From NCBI GenBank assembly GCA_016794765.1, contig JAEUJG010000448.1, forward strand, positions 1-13,931: a stretch of 13,931 nt of DNA, written 5' to 3'. This document shows, in pieces, positions 1 through 8,207 of this stretch (position 1 is its first letter; each line of letters begins with the position of its first letter). The stretch is from Spirochaetaceae bacterium. GTDB lineage: Bacteria > Spirochaetota > Spirochaetia > Treponematales > Rectinemataceae. The notes beneath the pieces were generated by a model that did not search any database, was not told where the DNA came from, and was given only the letters and a program-made list of their open reading frames with translations. The position numbers and the translations under genes were made by a program.

Positions 1-1858
1 AGCCGTCCGGAAGCGTCCGGGCATGTATATCGGCTCCACGGGGATCGACGGACTGCACCATCTGGTCTACGAGGTCGTGGACAACTCGATCGACGAGGCC
101 TTGGCCGGCTACTGTACCGATGTCGTCGTCGTCCTCGAGAAGAACGACGTCGTCCGGGTTGAGGACAACGGCCGCGGCATCCCGGTCGGCATCCACGCCG
201 AAGAGGGCATCTCCGCCCTGGAGCTCGTCCTGACCCGCCTCCACGCGGGCGGCAAGTTCGACAAGCAGAACTACAAGGTTTCGGGCGGTCTCCACGGCGT
301 CGGCGTCTCCTGCGTGAACGCCCTCTCCACCTGGATGGAAGCCCATGTCTACATCGACGGCAAGCAGCACTTCCAGAAGTACCACTGCGGCGTGCCCGAG
401 GAGCCGGTCAAGTGCGTCGGCGCCACGGACCGGCGCGGCACGATTATCCGCTTTTCCGCCGACGCCACCATCTTCGAGGAGACGGTCTACTCCTTCGACG
501 TCCTGTCAAACCGCCTGCGGGAGCTGGCCTTCCTCAACAAGGGCGTCCGCATCGTCCTGACCGACGAGCGCCTCTCCACGCCCCGCACCGCCGAGTTCAA
601 GTTCGACGGCGGCCTCCGCGAGTTCGTCGAGCACCTCAACAAGAACAAGACCGTCGTCCACAAGGATCCCGTCTATTTCCTCGGGACCAAGGACCAGGTC
701 GAGATCGAGGTCGGCCTCCAGTACAACGACGGCTTCAACGAGACGATGTTCACCTTCGTCAACGGCATCAACACCCGCGAGGGCGGCACCCACCTTGTCG
801 GCTTCAAGAACGCCCTGACGAAGACCATCAACGAGTTCTTCAAGAAGTCCAAGCTCGCCAAGAAGGTGGAAGAGACCCTGTCGGCGGACGATATCCGCGA
901 GGGCCTGACCGCCGTGCTTTCGGTCAAGGTGATGGAGCCCCAGTTCGAGGGCCAGACCAAGGGCAAGCTCGGCAACACCGAGGTGAAGGGCGCGGTCGAC
1001 GCCTTCTGCTCCGACCAGCTCAACCTCTTCTTCGAGCGCTATCCCGAGGTGATCGCCGCCATCCTCGAAAAATCGGTGCTCGCGGCCAAGGCCCGCATCG
1101 CCGCCCGCCAGGCCCGCGAGCTGACCCGTCGCAAGTCCTTCCTGGAGAGCGCCGGCCTTCCCGGCAAGCTCGCCGACTGCCAGGAAAAGGACCCGACCAA
1201 GTGCGAGGTCTTCATTGTCGAGGGCGACTCCGCAGGCGGTTCGGCCAAGATGGGCCGCGACCGGACCGTCCAGGCCATCCTGCCGCTCTGGGGCAAGATG
1301 CTCAACGTCGAGAAGACCCGGATCGACAAGGTCATCGGCAACGACAAGCTCCAACCCATCATCGCCTCCCTCGGCGCGAACATCGGCACCGAATTCGACC
1401 TTTCCAAGCTCCGCTACCACAAGGTCATCATCATGGCCGATGCCGACGTCGACGGTTCCCACATCAGGACCCTCCTCCTGACCTTTTTCTACCGCTACAT
1501 GACGGAGCTCCTCGAGAAGGGCCACGTCTACCTCGCCATGCCGCCCCTCTACAAGGTCGCCTTTGACAAGCAGGTCCACTACGCCTACGACGACGCGGAG
1601 AAGGACAAGATCCTGGCGGCCTCCGGCAAGGACCCCGAAAAGGTCTCCGTCCAGCGCTACAAGGGTCTTGGCGAGATGAACCCCGAGCAGCTCTGGGAAA
1701 CGACGATGAACCCCGCGACCCGCAACATCGTGCGGATCACGATGGAGGACGCCGTCCAGGCCGAGTCGGTCTTCACGACCCTGATGGGCGAGCAGGTCGA
1801 ACCCCGCCGCCAGTTCATCGAAGAGAACGCGATCTACGTCTCGAACCTCGACGTGTAA
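1..1858 (+). CDS. gyrB: DNA gyrase subunit B (5' end outside window)
   Basis: ATPase subunit of DNA gyrase, which with GyrA introduces negative supercoils into the chromosome. The reading frame is open from base 2, where it reads AVRKRPGMYIG, the conserved start of the GHKL ATPase domain. The ATG at 23 is therefore internal (the Met of GMYIG) and roughly 20-30 residues lie upstream of the window. Visible motifs in order: VVDNSIDEA and DNGRGIP (ATP binding), GGLHGVGVSCVNALS (ATP lid), the transducer domain, EGDSAGGSAK (TOPRIM acidic motif, about 1220-1249), MADADVDGSH (metal-binding DxD), and the C-terminal QRYKGLGEMNPEQLWETTM. The end is intact and there is no large insertion. Oddity: the canonical PLKGK/PLRGK motif reads PLWGK, with TGG at 1289-1291. 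That is the position of E. coli Lys447, a known quinolone-resistance site. gyrA follows after 12 bp, so the two are surely cotranscribed. Confidence 0.98.
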   Translation, partial: AVRKRPGMYIGSTGIDGLHHLVYEVVDNSIDEALAGYCTDVVVVLEKNDVVRVEDNGRGIPVGIHAEEGISALELVLTRLHAGGKFDKQNYKVSGGLHGVGVSCVNALSTWMEAHVYIDGKQHFQKYHCGVPEEPVKCVGATDRRGTIIRFSADATIFEETVYSFDVLSNRLRELAFLNKGVRIVLTDERLSTPRTAEFKFDGGLREFVEHLNKNKTVVHKDPVYFLGTKDQVEIEVGLQYNDGFNETMFTFVNGINTREGGTHLVGFKNALTKTINEFFKKSKLAKKVEETLSADDIREGLTAVLSVKVMEPQFEGQTKGKLGNTEVKGAVDAFCSDQLNLFFERYPEVIAAILEKSVLAAKARIAARQARELTRRKSFLESAGLPGKLADCQEKDPTKCEVFIVEGDSAGGSAKMGRDRTVQAILPLWGKMLNVEKTRIDKVIGNDKLQPIIASLGANIGTEFDLSKLRYHKVIIMADADVDGSHIRTLLLTFFYRYMTELLEKGHVYLAMPPLYKVAFDKQVHYAYDDAEKDKILAASGKDPEKVSVQRYKGLGEMNPEQLWETTMNPATRNIVRITMEDAVQAESVFTTLMGEQVEPRRQFIEENAIYVSNLDV

Positions 1859-1870
1859 GGAACAAGAAGC

Positions 1871-4453
1871 ATGGCTGAGCTAACCGGAAAGGTCATACCC
1901 GTTCCCGTCGAGGACGAGGTCAAGACCGCCTATCTCAACTACGCGATGTCCGTCATCGTGTCGCGGGCCCTGCCCGACGTGCGGGACGGCCTCAAGCCCG
2001 TCCATCGCCGCCTCCTCTTCGCCATGGACGAGCTCGGGCTCCGCAACAACGCCTCCACCAAGAAGAGCGCGCGCATCACGGGCGACGCCATGGGTAAGTA
2101 CCACCCCCACGGCGACCTCTCCCTCTACGACGCCCTCGTCCGCATGGCCCAGGACTTTTCCCTCCGCTATCCCCTGGTCCACGGCCAGGGCAACTTCGGC
2201 TCCATCGACGGTGACCCGCCCGCCGCCTCCCGTTATACGGAGGCCAAGCTTTCCAAGCCCGGCGAGGAAATGCTCGCCGACCTCGACAAGGACACCGTCG
2301 ACTTCGTCCCGAACTACGACGAATCCCTGAAGGAACCCTCCGTCCTCCCCTCGGCGATCCCGAACCTGATCGTCAACGGCTCCTCGGGCATCGCGGTCGG
2401 CATGGCCACCAACATGCCGCCCCACAACCTCGTGGAGACGGCCGAGGCCATCGCCGCCTACATCGAGGATCCCGAGATCACCGTGGACGGCCTCATGCGC
2501 CACATCAAGGGCCCGGACTTCCCGACGGGCGGCACGATCTTCGGGCGGCGCGGCATCCGCGAGGCCTACGTCAACGGCCGCGGCAAGGTGATCGTGCGCG
2601 GCAAGTTCATCATCGAGACGATGAAGGCCGGCCGCGAGTCCATCGTCTTCACCGAGATCCCGTACGCCGTAAATAAAACAACGCTGATCACGAGGATAGC
2701 GGATCTCATCCGGGACAAGGTCCTGGACGGCGTCTCCGACCTCCGCGACGAGTCGGACCGCGAGGGCCTCCGCATCGTGCTGGAGCTCAAGAAGGGCGCG
2801 ATCCCCAAGCTGGTCCTGAACCGCCTCTTTACCCACACGCCGCTCCAGTCCACCTTCGGCGTCATCAACATGGCGATCGTCGACGGCCGGCCCAAGCAGC
2901 TCGGCCTCAAGGACCTCATCGTCCACTTCGTGAAGCACCGCGTCGAGGTGGTCACGAGGCGCTGCCGCTACGAACTCCGCAAGGCCGAGGAAAAGGCCCA
3001 CATCCTCCGCGGCCTCGTCATCGCGCTCAAGAACATCGACGAGGTCGTCCAGATCATCAAGACCTCCAAGGACACCGACCTCGCCAAGACCCGCCTGCGC
3101 GAGCGCTTCGGCCTGGACGAGATCCAGGCCCAGGCCATCCTCGACATGCGCCTGGCCAAGCTCACCTCCCTCGAGACGGAAAAGCTCGAGGCCGAGCTCG
3201 CCGAGACCGAGGCCAAGATCGCCTACCTGAAGGACGTCCTGGCGAGCGAGGCCAAGCTCATGGCCCTCGTCAAGGCGGAGACCCTGGACGCCTCCAAGCG
3301 CTACGGCGACAAGCGCCGCACCGAGATCGTCGCCGACGAGATCGAGCAGATCAACATCGAGGATCTCATCAAGCGCGAGGAGATGGTCATCCTCATTTCC
3401 AACAAGGGCTTCGTGAAGCGCGTCGCCGCGACCGCCTACCGCAGCCAGGGCCGCGGCGGCAAGGGCTCCAACTCGGCCACCCTGATGGACGAGGACTACA
3501 TCGAGCAGCTCTTCGTGGCGAACACCCACGATTACCTCCTCTTCATCTCCAGCGAGGGCAAGGCCTACTGGCTCAAGGCCCACGAGATTCCCGAAGCCTC
3601 CCGCCAGGCCCGCGGCGCCCACCTGAAGGGCCTCCTCGCCATCTCCCCGAACGAGGAGATCACGGCGATCGTGGACTTCTCCGACTTCTCGGAGACCGAG
3701 TACCTCCTCATGGGCACCCTCCGCGGCGTCGTGAAGAAGGTGGCGACAAGCGAGTTCCAGAACGCCAAGACCCGCGGCATCATTGCGATCAACCTTGACG
3801 AGGGTGACCGCCTGGTCTCCGCCTGCCTCACCCGGGGCAAGGACGAGGCCGTCCTCGTGACGAGGATGGGCCAGGCTCTCCGCATCACGGAGGAGGATGT
3901 CCGCGTCATGGGCCGCGCCTCCCGCGGCGTCTGCGGCATCAAGCTCGAAAAGGAAGACGAACTCACCGCGATGCTCCGCGTGAACCCGGACGAGCGGATT
4001 CTCCTTCTCTCCGAGTACGGCTACGGCAAGCGCACCGATTTTGACAACTTCTCTCCCCACGGACGCGCGACGCGCGGCCAGATGATCTACTGCCCGGACG
4101 AGAAGACCGGCGAGCTGGTGGGCGCCATCACCGTCCGCGACAACGACGACGTCATGGTGATCACCTCCCAGGGCAAGACCCTGAAGATCGCCGCGGATAC
4201 CGTCAATGTCCAGGGTAAGAGCGCCCGCGGTGTGCGTGTGGTTAACATCGACAAGCCGGACTTCGTGATCGGCCTCGACAAAATCCTCCGCGAAGAGGAA
4301 GAAGTCCTCGAGGCACAGGCCCACGCCGAGAACGCCGAGGCCGCCGGGACCGCCGAGCTTGCAGAGGCTGCAGAGGCCAGCCAGGCGGCTGAGTCCGACG
4401 CCGAAGAGGCCGGAGCCGTCAGGACCGAGGAAGCTGGTTCCGATAACGACTAG
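1871..4453 (+). CDS. gyrA: DNA gyrase subunit A
   Basis: DNA breakage-reunion and wrapping subunit of gyrase, 860 aa, normal family length. The ATG at 1871 follows gyrB by 12 bp, with an AAGGA element 9 nt upstream, and gives MAELTGKVIPV. Residue numbering coincides with E. coli through the active site. Catalytic Tyr122 lies in SRYTEAKL, and the helix reads YHPHGDLSLYD, so residue 83 is Leu (CTC at 2117-2119) and 84 is Ser. The EIPYAVNKTTLI stretch and a long coiled-coil region (about 360-490) follow. The C-terminal beta-pinwheel begins near residue 500 and has a GyrA-box-like QGRGGKG at 526-532. The last ~50 residues form an acidic, Ala/Glu-rich tail; in other gyrases such tails modulate wrapping. 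Codons 267-276 are conspicuously A/T-rich compared with the rest. I call it GyrA rather than ParC because of the GyrA box and the neighbouring gyrB. Confidence 0.98.
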   Translation: MAELTGKVIPVPVEDEVKTAYLNYAMSVIVSRALPDVRDGLKPVHRRLLFAMDELGLRNNASTKKSARITGDAMGKYHPHGDLSLYDALVRMAQDFSLRYPLVHGQGNFGSIDGDPPAASRYTEAKLSKPGEEMLADLDKDTVDFVPNYDESLKEPSVLPSAIPNLIVNGSSGIAVGMATNMPPHNLVETAEAIAAYIEDPEITVDGLMRHIKGPDFPTGGTIFGRRGIREAYVNGRGKVIVRGKFIIETMKAGRESIVFTEIPYAVNKTTLITRIADLIRDKVLDGVSDLRDESDREGLRIVLELKKGAIPKLVLNRLFTHTPLQSTFGVINMAIVDGRPKQLGLKDLIVHFVKHRVEVVTRRCRYELRKAEEKAHILRGLVIALKNIDEVVQIIKTSKDTDLAKTRLRERFGLDEIQAQAILDMRLAKLTSLETEKLEAELAETEAKIAYLKDVLASEAKLMALVKAETLDASKRYGDKRRTEIVADEIEQINIEDLIKREEMVILISNKGFVKRVAATAYRSQGRGGKGSNSATLMDEDYIEQLFVANTHDYLLFISSEGKAYWLKAHEIPEASRQARGAHLKGLLAISPNEEITAIVDFSDFSETEYLLMGTLRGVVKKVATSEFQNAKTRGIIAINLDEGDRLVSACLTRGKDEAVLVTRMGQALRITEEDVRVMGRASRGVCGIKLEKEDELTAMLRVNPDERILLLSEYGYGKRTDFDNFSPHGRATRGQMIYCPDEKTGELVGAITVRDNDDVMVITSQGKTLKIAADTVNVQGKSARGVRVVNIDKPDFVIGLDKILREEEEVLEAQAHAENAEAAGTAELAEAAEASQAAESDAEEAGAVRTEEAGSDND

Positions 4454-4456
4454 GAG

Positions 4457-4472
4457 TGTTTCACGTGAAACA
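4457..4472. promoter_or_regulatory. parS: parS site 1 (ParB-binding centromere site)
   Basis: Perfect 16-bp palindrome TGTTTCACGTGAAACA, identical to the B. subtilis-type chromosomal parS consensus bound by ParB/Spo0J. Flanking G and C extend the symmetry to 18 bp (4456-4473). It starts 3 bp after the gyrA stop codon and abuts the terminator stem on its left. Chromosomal parS sites nucleate ParB spreading and guide SMC loading and origin segregation. A location beside gyrBA fits the usual origin-proximal placement. parA and parB are not in the window. Confidence 0.95.
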
Positions 4473-4473
4473 C

Positions 4474-4510
4474 AAGGCCGTCCCAGGCGGGACGGCCTTT
4501 CTATTTCTGC
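4474..4510 (+). terminator. Rho-independent terminator of gyrBA
   Basis: Perfect 11-bp stem (4474-4484 AAGGCCGTCCC paired with 4489-4499 GGGACGGCCTT) with a 4-nt loop AGGC. A T-rich tail, TTTCTATTTCT, follows. It lies 20 bp past the gyrA stop, between the two parS palindromes. On the minus strand the hairpin is followed only by a weak T run (TTGTGTTT), so termination of the convergent radical-SAM transcript here is possible but less certain. Confidence 0.9.
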
Positions 4511-4525
4511 TGCTATTGTAGCTGG

Positions 4526-5833
4526 TCATGTTTCACGTGAAACATTTGAGGGGCGAAGCTTGAGACTGATGAAGTCGAAGGTAGCGCCTTCAAGGAGGAC
4601 GGCAGCCGCAAAGCGCTCGAGTTTCTGGTTGGCGAGGACCTTGAAGAACTCGCCACCGTGAAGTCCCTCGGCAAAGCGCTCTTCCAGCCACGTCGCCGGA
4701 AGCTTTCGGTGGCGGCGGAACTCGCGACGTAGCCCCAAGAGCCAGTCGTCGTAGGCCTGCGCGCTCCGCATAAGGGCGCTCGTGTCGATGTGGCGTTCCT
4801 TGTAGAGCTCGGCCATGTGGCGCAGGAGGACTCGGAAGGCGTCGTGGGGCGGCAGGAGTCGCGTCAAGGCCTCGTGGGGCATCAGGTAGGGAAGGTGGTA
4901 GTCGCGTCGAACCGAGGCGATACGGGCCGAAAGACGGCGAAGGGAGGCCCCCGTCGGCATGCCTGAGGGACGGTTTTCCTGAAAGAGCTCCTTGGTGGGT
5001 GCAAGCAGCTCCGGGCGGGCCTTGGCCAGGGTCGCCAGATAGAGTTCTTTTTGTCGGCCGGGCCGAAGGGTCAGGCCACCGGGCATGAGGTAGTCGACGC
5101 CGACGGCTGTCGCCGCCTCGTAGAGCCGCCGTATGGAGGCCTCGTCGTCGGAAAGGCCGGGCAGGAAGGGCATGGCGAGGATGCCGGTGAGGCAGCCCGC
5201 CTCCTTGTAAGCCTTGAGCAACGCGAGCCTTTCCTCAAAGCTCGAGGCTCCCGGTTCCATGAGCTCCCGAACCTCCTCGTCGAGGCTGGTGAGGGAGACG
5301 AGGAGCATGAAGCCCGAGCGCTCGTTAAGGCGCTTCCAGGCCGGAAGGTCGCGGAGAGCCAGGGCGGACTTGGTCATAACGAGGCCGCTTGGCACACAGG
5401 GCGCCGTAGATTTGCCAAAGAGGTCTGCCTCGGACAAGGAACCGGCGGGGCCGACGGCCTTGCCTGAGGCTTCGGCATGGTCGGCCAGGATGGAAGCGGC
5501 CTGCCCGGTGAGGTTCTTCTCCGCCTCGCAGGGCTGGTAGGGATCCGTCACGCCGGAACCGAAGGCGATCATGCCCCGTTCCCGCAGGCTCGGCAGCTCC
5601 GCCGCCAGACGGCTCGGAATGTCCTCGCGGATTTGGATGTCCCGCTCGAAATCCCCTTCCACGTAGTACTTCTCCGCGCGGCCGTCACAGTAGCGACAAC
5701 CGTGGGCGCAAGCTCTATAGGGCGCTACCTTGTACAAGGCCGCGGTGAAGTTGTCGACGAGGTCGGCGGGTTTTAGGAGGCGGCGCGGGGCCTTGTCTGA
5801 AGCGGCATACAATGGAAGATTTCGATCCGCCAT
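4526..5833 (-). CDS. SPL-family radical SAM protein
   Basis: Radical S-adenosylmethionine protein of 435 aa, resembling the spore-photoproduct-lyase-like group (COG1533 type). The [4Fe-4S] motif CX3CX2C is Cys42, Cys46 and Cys49 in CAHGCRYCDG. Other family signatures are FGSGVTDPYQPCEAEKNLT (about 91-109), VMTKSALALRDLPAWKRL (152-169) and VSLTSLDEEVRELMEPGASS, followed by the GILAMPFLPGLSDDE strand-turn. Residues ~120-150 (Gly/Ser/Ala-rich, with one Cys) look like an insertion between the DPYQP helix and the VMTKSA strand. The ATG at 5833 has GAGGG just upstream and starts 21 bp after the chemoreceptor stop, so it is probably in that transcript. The C-terminus ends in VSRET, which is encoded by a parS site. 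True spore photoproduct repair is unlikely outside endospore formers, and the substrate is unknown. Confidence 0.85.
   Translation of the reverse strand: MADRNLPLYAASDKAPRRLLKPADLVDNFTAALYKVAPYRACAHGCRYCDGRAEKYYVEGDFERDIQIREDIPSRLAAELPSLRERGMIAFGSGVTDPYQPCEAEKNLTGQAASILADHAEASGKAVGPAGSLSEADLFGKSTAPCVPSGLVMTKSALALRDLPAWKRLNERSGFMLLVSLTSLDEEVRELMEPGASSFEERLALLKAYKEAGCLTGILAMPFLPGLSDDEASIRRLYEAATAVGVDYLMPGGLTLRPGRQKELYLATLAKARPELLAPTKELFQENRPSGMPTGASLRRLSARIASVRRDYHLPYLMPHEALTRLLPPHDAFRVLLRHMAELYKERHIDTSALMRSAQAYDDWLLGLRREFRRHRKLPATWLEERFAEGLHGGEFFKVLANQKLERFAAAVLLEGATFDFISLKLRPSNVSRET
4529..4544. promoter_or_regulatory. parS: parS site 2 (ParB-binding centromere site)
   Basis: Second perfect copy of TGTTTCACGTGAAACA. 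Flanking A and T extend it to 18 bp (4528-4545). Its centre is 72 bp from that of the first site, close to seven helical turns, so both may present on a similar DNA face. It lies inside the 3' end of the convergent radical-SAM gene, where it encodes that protein's last residues (VSRET) plus part of the stop codon. Confidence 0.95.
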
Positions 5834-5854
5834 GTGCCCTCGGCTTCGCTTCGA

Positions 5855-8104
5855 TCAGGCTCCGCGAACGATGCCGTCGAGGCCCGCGACGATTTCTCGA
5901 TCGCGGGCTGCGACCCCGATGACCCGGGCCACCGCGGCCTCCAGCCGGGTGGAGCGCTCGGCCTCGATCCTGAGGAGGCTTTCTATCGAAGCGAAGGATT
6001 CGGCAAGGCCGGAGACGCGGCTGCGGGCCTCGGCGTTTTCCTTGAGGGCGCGGCCGAAGAGCTCCTCCACGGCGCGCGTGTCCTCAAGAAGGCGGCGCGC
6101 TTCGGCGACGAGACGGGAGCTTTCTTCCCGGCGCGCCAGGATGCCCTCGGAGATGGTGCCGATGAGCTTGGCGGTTTCGCGTCCCGAGCCGATGATGCCG
6201 GAGAGCCCCGATTCGACGCGGGTCGAGGTGGCCTCGTTGCGGGCCACCGCCTCTTCAAGCTCGGCGAGGCGGGAGCCCATCGCCTGGAGGCGGCCCGAGG
6301 ATTCTGCCGCGAGGGCGCGGATGGCGTTGGCGATGACGGCGAAGCCGCGTCCGGCATGGCCGGCCCGGGCCGCTTCAATCGCCGTATTTATCGCCAGGGT
6401 ATTGGTTTTTTCGGAGAGGTCGCCGACCTGTCCGATCGATTCCCTAAGATAACTGGCGGCGCCGGAAATGTAAGCAACCGCTTGCTTGGACTCGGAAACC
6501 GCGCGGGCCGCTTCGTCACCACGCTTGGCGAGGGCCTCCGTCGCGGCGGCGCCGCCCTGGGCTTCGCGCGCGAGGGCTTCCACCCGTTCGCTCATCGTGG
6601 TCAGCGTCGAGGTGACGCTGGCGGCAAACTCCGTCTGGCCGCGCACCGCGGCGGGGATCCGCTCCGCCGAACGCTCGATCTGCTCGGCCAGGAGGGCGGC
6701 GACGCGGCTGGCCTCGCCGGCGCGCTCGCTCGAATCGGCGGCGGCCTTGCGGGTCGCGGCGGCGCCTTCCGCGATGAGCCGCTCCGCCTCCGCCGTGGCC
6801 GCCTCGAGTTCGCGCTCCGCGTCCACGAGGCTCGCGGCGAGGCCGCGGACCTTTTCGATGGTGGCTGCCTGGGCCAGGCTTTTCTCCTGGGATTCGGCGG
6901 CCCGGCGCATCGATTCCTCCGCGAGCCGGACCTGGTCGCGGGCCAGGACGATGAAGATGATGACGACGATGCCGAGGAAGCCATAGGGCGTGAAGTACAG
7001 GTAGGGGAGCTTGCCGCCCGCGATGGCGACGATGTCCGCGCCCGATCCGGCGAGCACGACGAGGACGCCGCCGAGAAGCAGCCGGGGACCGGCCTTCTTG
7101 TCCTTGAAGGCGGACAGGGCCAGGACGACGACGCTGGCGCCGATGCCGATCACGAAGGCCCAGGTCATCGCGGGGCTGAAGACACGGTCCACCGCCACCT
7201 TGTTCGGCGAAAGGACAATGGCGGCTATGACGGCCAAGCCGATGGCGCCCCAGCCGGCGAGGAGTCGGGGCCATTGGCGCGGCCTGCCGGTGAAGGAGAA
7301 GACAAAGGCGGGGAAGAAGACGAGCATGCCGATGAAGCCGGACTTGGCGGCCTTCTTGAGGAGGAGCTCGCTCAGCGCCGAGGTTTGGAGGCTGATCTCG
7401 AAATAGGCGATGGCGAAGGAGACGCAGAGGAGGGCGAAAAAGGTATAGGACTGGCGTTCGCGGCCCGAGAGGGCGAGGAAGAGAAAGTAGAGCGCCAGGA
7501 TGATCGCGGTGAAGGAGGCGGCGGTCACCATGTCGACGCGGAGGAAGTTGCGGATGAAAACCTGACCCTCGGCGCGAAGCGGCGTCATGAGACGCGGAAA
7601 CTCGATGGGGTAATCCTCGTCGCCGGCCATGGGGTAGAAGGCGACGAGGATCGAGTTGGCCTCGCCGGCCGGCTTCAGGATTTCGGGCGGCAGAAGGAGG
7701 GCCGAGGACTTGAAGATGTTGGAGACGTAGCGTTCGCGGTGCAGGCCGATTTCGGCGAGGGTCACGCCGTTGACGCGGACGGAAAAGGGATAATCCGAAG
7801 GCGGGAGGACGAGGGAGACGGGCAGGCCGCCTTCCGCCAAGGAGAAGGAGGCGGCGAGGCAATACGTTTGCCGCAGGTCCGGTTGTCCGACGAGATTGCC
7901 GGCCTCGTGGGGGACGAAGCGCGGATCGTCTTCAGCGGGGAAGGCGACGGCCGGATCGTAGGGCATGGCGAGAAAGCGTATATCGGCAAGATGCGCACCC
8001 TTTTCCAGCATGGCTCGGTCGATGCTTTCCGCGGCCGCGGGCATCGCGGCGGCGAGGATGAGGGCCAGTGCGGCGGCAAGACCATGGCTGCGCATTTTGG
8101 ACAT
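5855..8104 (-). CDS. 7TMR-DISM methyl-accepting chemotaxis-type sensor
   Basis: Membrane chemoreceptor-like sensor of 749 aa. A Sec signal peptide (residues 1-25, ending MPAAAES) leads into an extracytoplasmic sensory domain (~26-188). This domain has a beta-rich core typical of 7TMR-DISM extracellular modules (YPFSVRVNGVTLAEIG). Seven hydrophobic segments follow, near 191-213, 221-240, 255-272, 281-299, 311-331, 341-362 and 369-388. The rest is a long cytoplasmic coiled coil with an MCP signalling tip at ~562-605 (EKTNTLAINTAIEAARAG, then GRGFAVIANAIRALA). No HAMP domain and no C-terminal CheR-docking pentapeptide are seen. The tip differs from the consensus at several positions: QTN is KTN and the usual EVR is AIR. 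The ATG at 8104 is chosen over an upstream in-frame codon because AAGGAG lies 6 nt before it and a signal peptide follows. The ligand is unknown. The radical-SAM gene follows after 21 bp. Confidence 0.88.
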   Translation of the reverse strand: MSKMRSHGLAAALALILAAAMPAAAESIDRAMLEKGAHLADIRFLAMPYDPAVAFPAEDDPRFVPHEAGNLVGQPDLRQTYCLAASFSLAEGGLPVSLVLPPSDYPFSVRVNGVTLAEIGLHRERYVSNIFKSSALLLPPEILKPAGEANSILVAFYPMAGDEDYPIEFPRLMTPLRAEGQVFIRNFLRVDMVTAASFTAIILALYFLFLALSGRERQSYTFFALLCVSFAIAYFEISLQTSALSELLLKKAAKSGFIGMLVFFPAFVFSFTGRPRQWPRLLAGWGAIGLAVIAAIVLSPNKVAVDRVFSPAMTWAFVIGIGASVVVLALSAFKDKKAGPRLLLGGVLVVLAGSGADIVAIAGGKLPYLYFTPYGFLGIVVIIFIVLARDQVRLAEESMRRAAESQEKSLAQAATIEKVRGLAASLVDAERELEAATAEAERLIAEGAAATRKAAADSSERAGEASRVAALLAEQIERSAERIPAAVRGQTEFAASVTSTLTTMSERVEALAREAQGGAAATEALAKRGDEAARAVSESKQAVAYISGAASYLRESIGQVGDLSEKTNTLAINTAIEAARAGHAGRGFAVIANAIRALAAESSGRLQAMGSRLAELEEAVARNEATSTRVESGLSGIIGSGRETAKLIGTISEGILARREESSRLVAEARRLLEDTRAVEELFGRALKENAEARSRVSGLAESFASIESLLRIEAERSTRLEAAVARVIGVAARDREIVAGLDGIVRGA

Positions 8105-8121
8105 CGGAGGCTCCTTCTTGG

Positions 8122-8137
8122 TGCCGCCATGATAGCA
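8122..8137 (-). promoter_or_regulatory. Predicted extended -10 promoter for the chemoreceptor
   Basis: On the minus strand TGCTATCAT (8137 down to 8129) is an extended -10 element, with TATCAT matching TATAAT at 5 of 6 bases. The expected start near 8122 leaves a leader of about 18 nt that contains the AAGGAG ribosome site of the ATG at 8104. The -35 region is weak (TGCCCA at 17 bp), which is tolerable with a TG extension. This would make the chemoreceptor and radical-SAM pair a separate transcription unit. Confidence 0.5.
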
Positions 8138-8207
8138 CGACCGGTTCGATTGGGCATCCACCGCTTTTTGCCGTCAAGGGCTCGGGGCCGCGACCAGCCC
8201 GGATTTT

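Noticed and set aside
23..25. ATG at 23 as gyrB start
   Set aside because: The frame is open to the window edge and encodes AVRKRPG before this Met, which is conserved internal GyrB sequence.
1880..4324. 814-codon open frame antisense to gyrA
   Set aside because: It mirrors strong third-position G/C bias of gyrA, has Asp/Leu/Val-rich low-complexity translation and no recognisable domain.
4359..4661. 100-codon plus-strand frame running through both parS sites
   Set aside because: It overlaps gyrA out of frame, crosses the terminator and has no plausible domain. Its VSRET repeats are parS translations.
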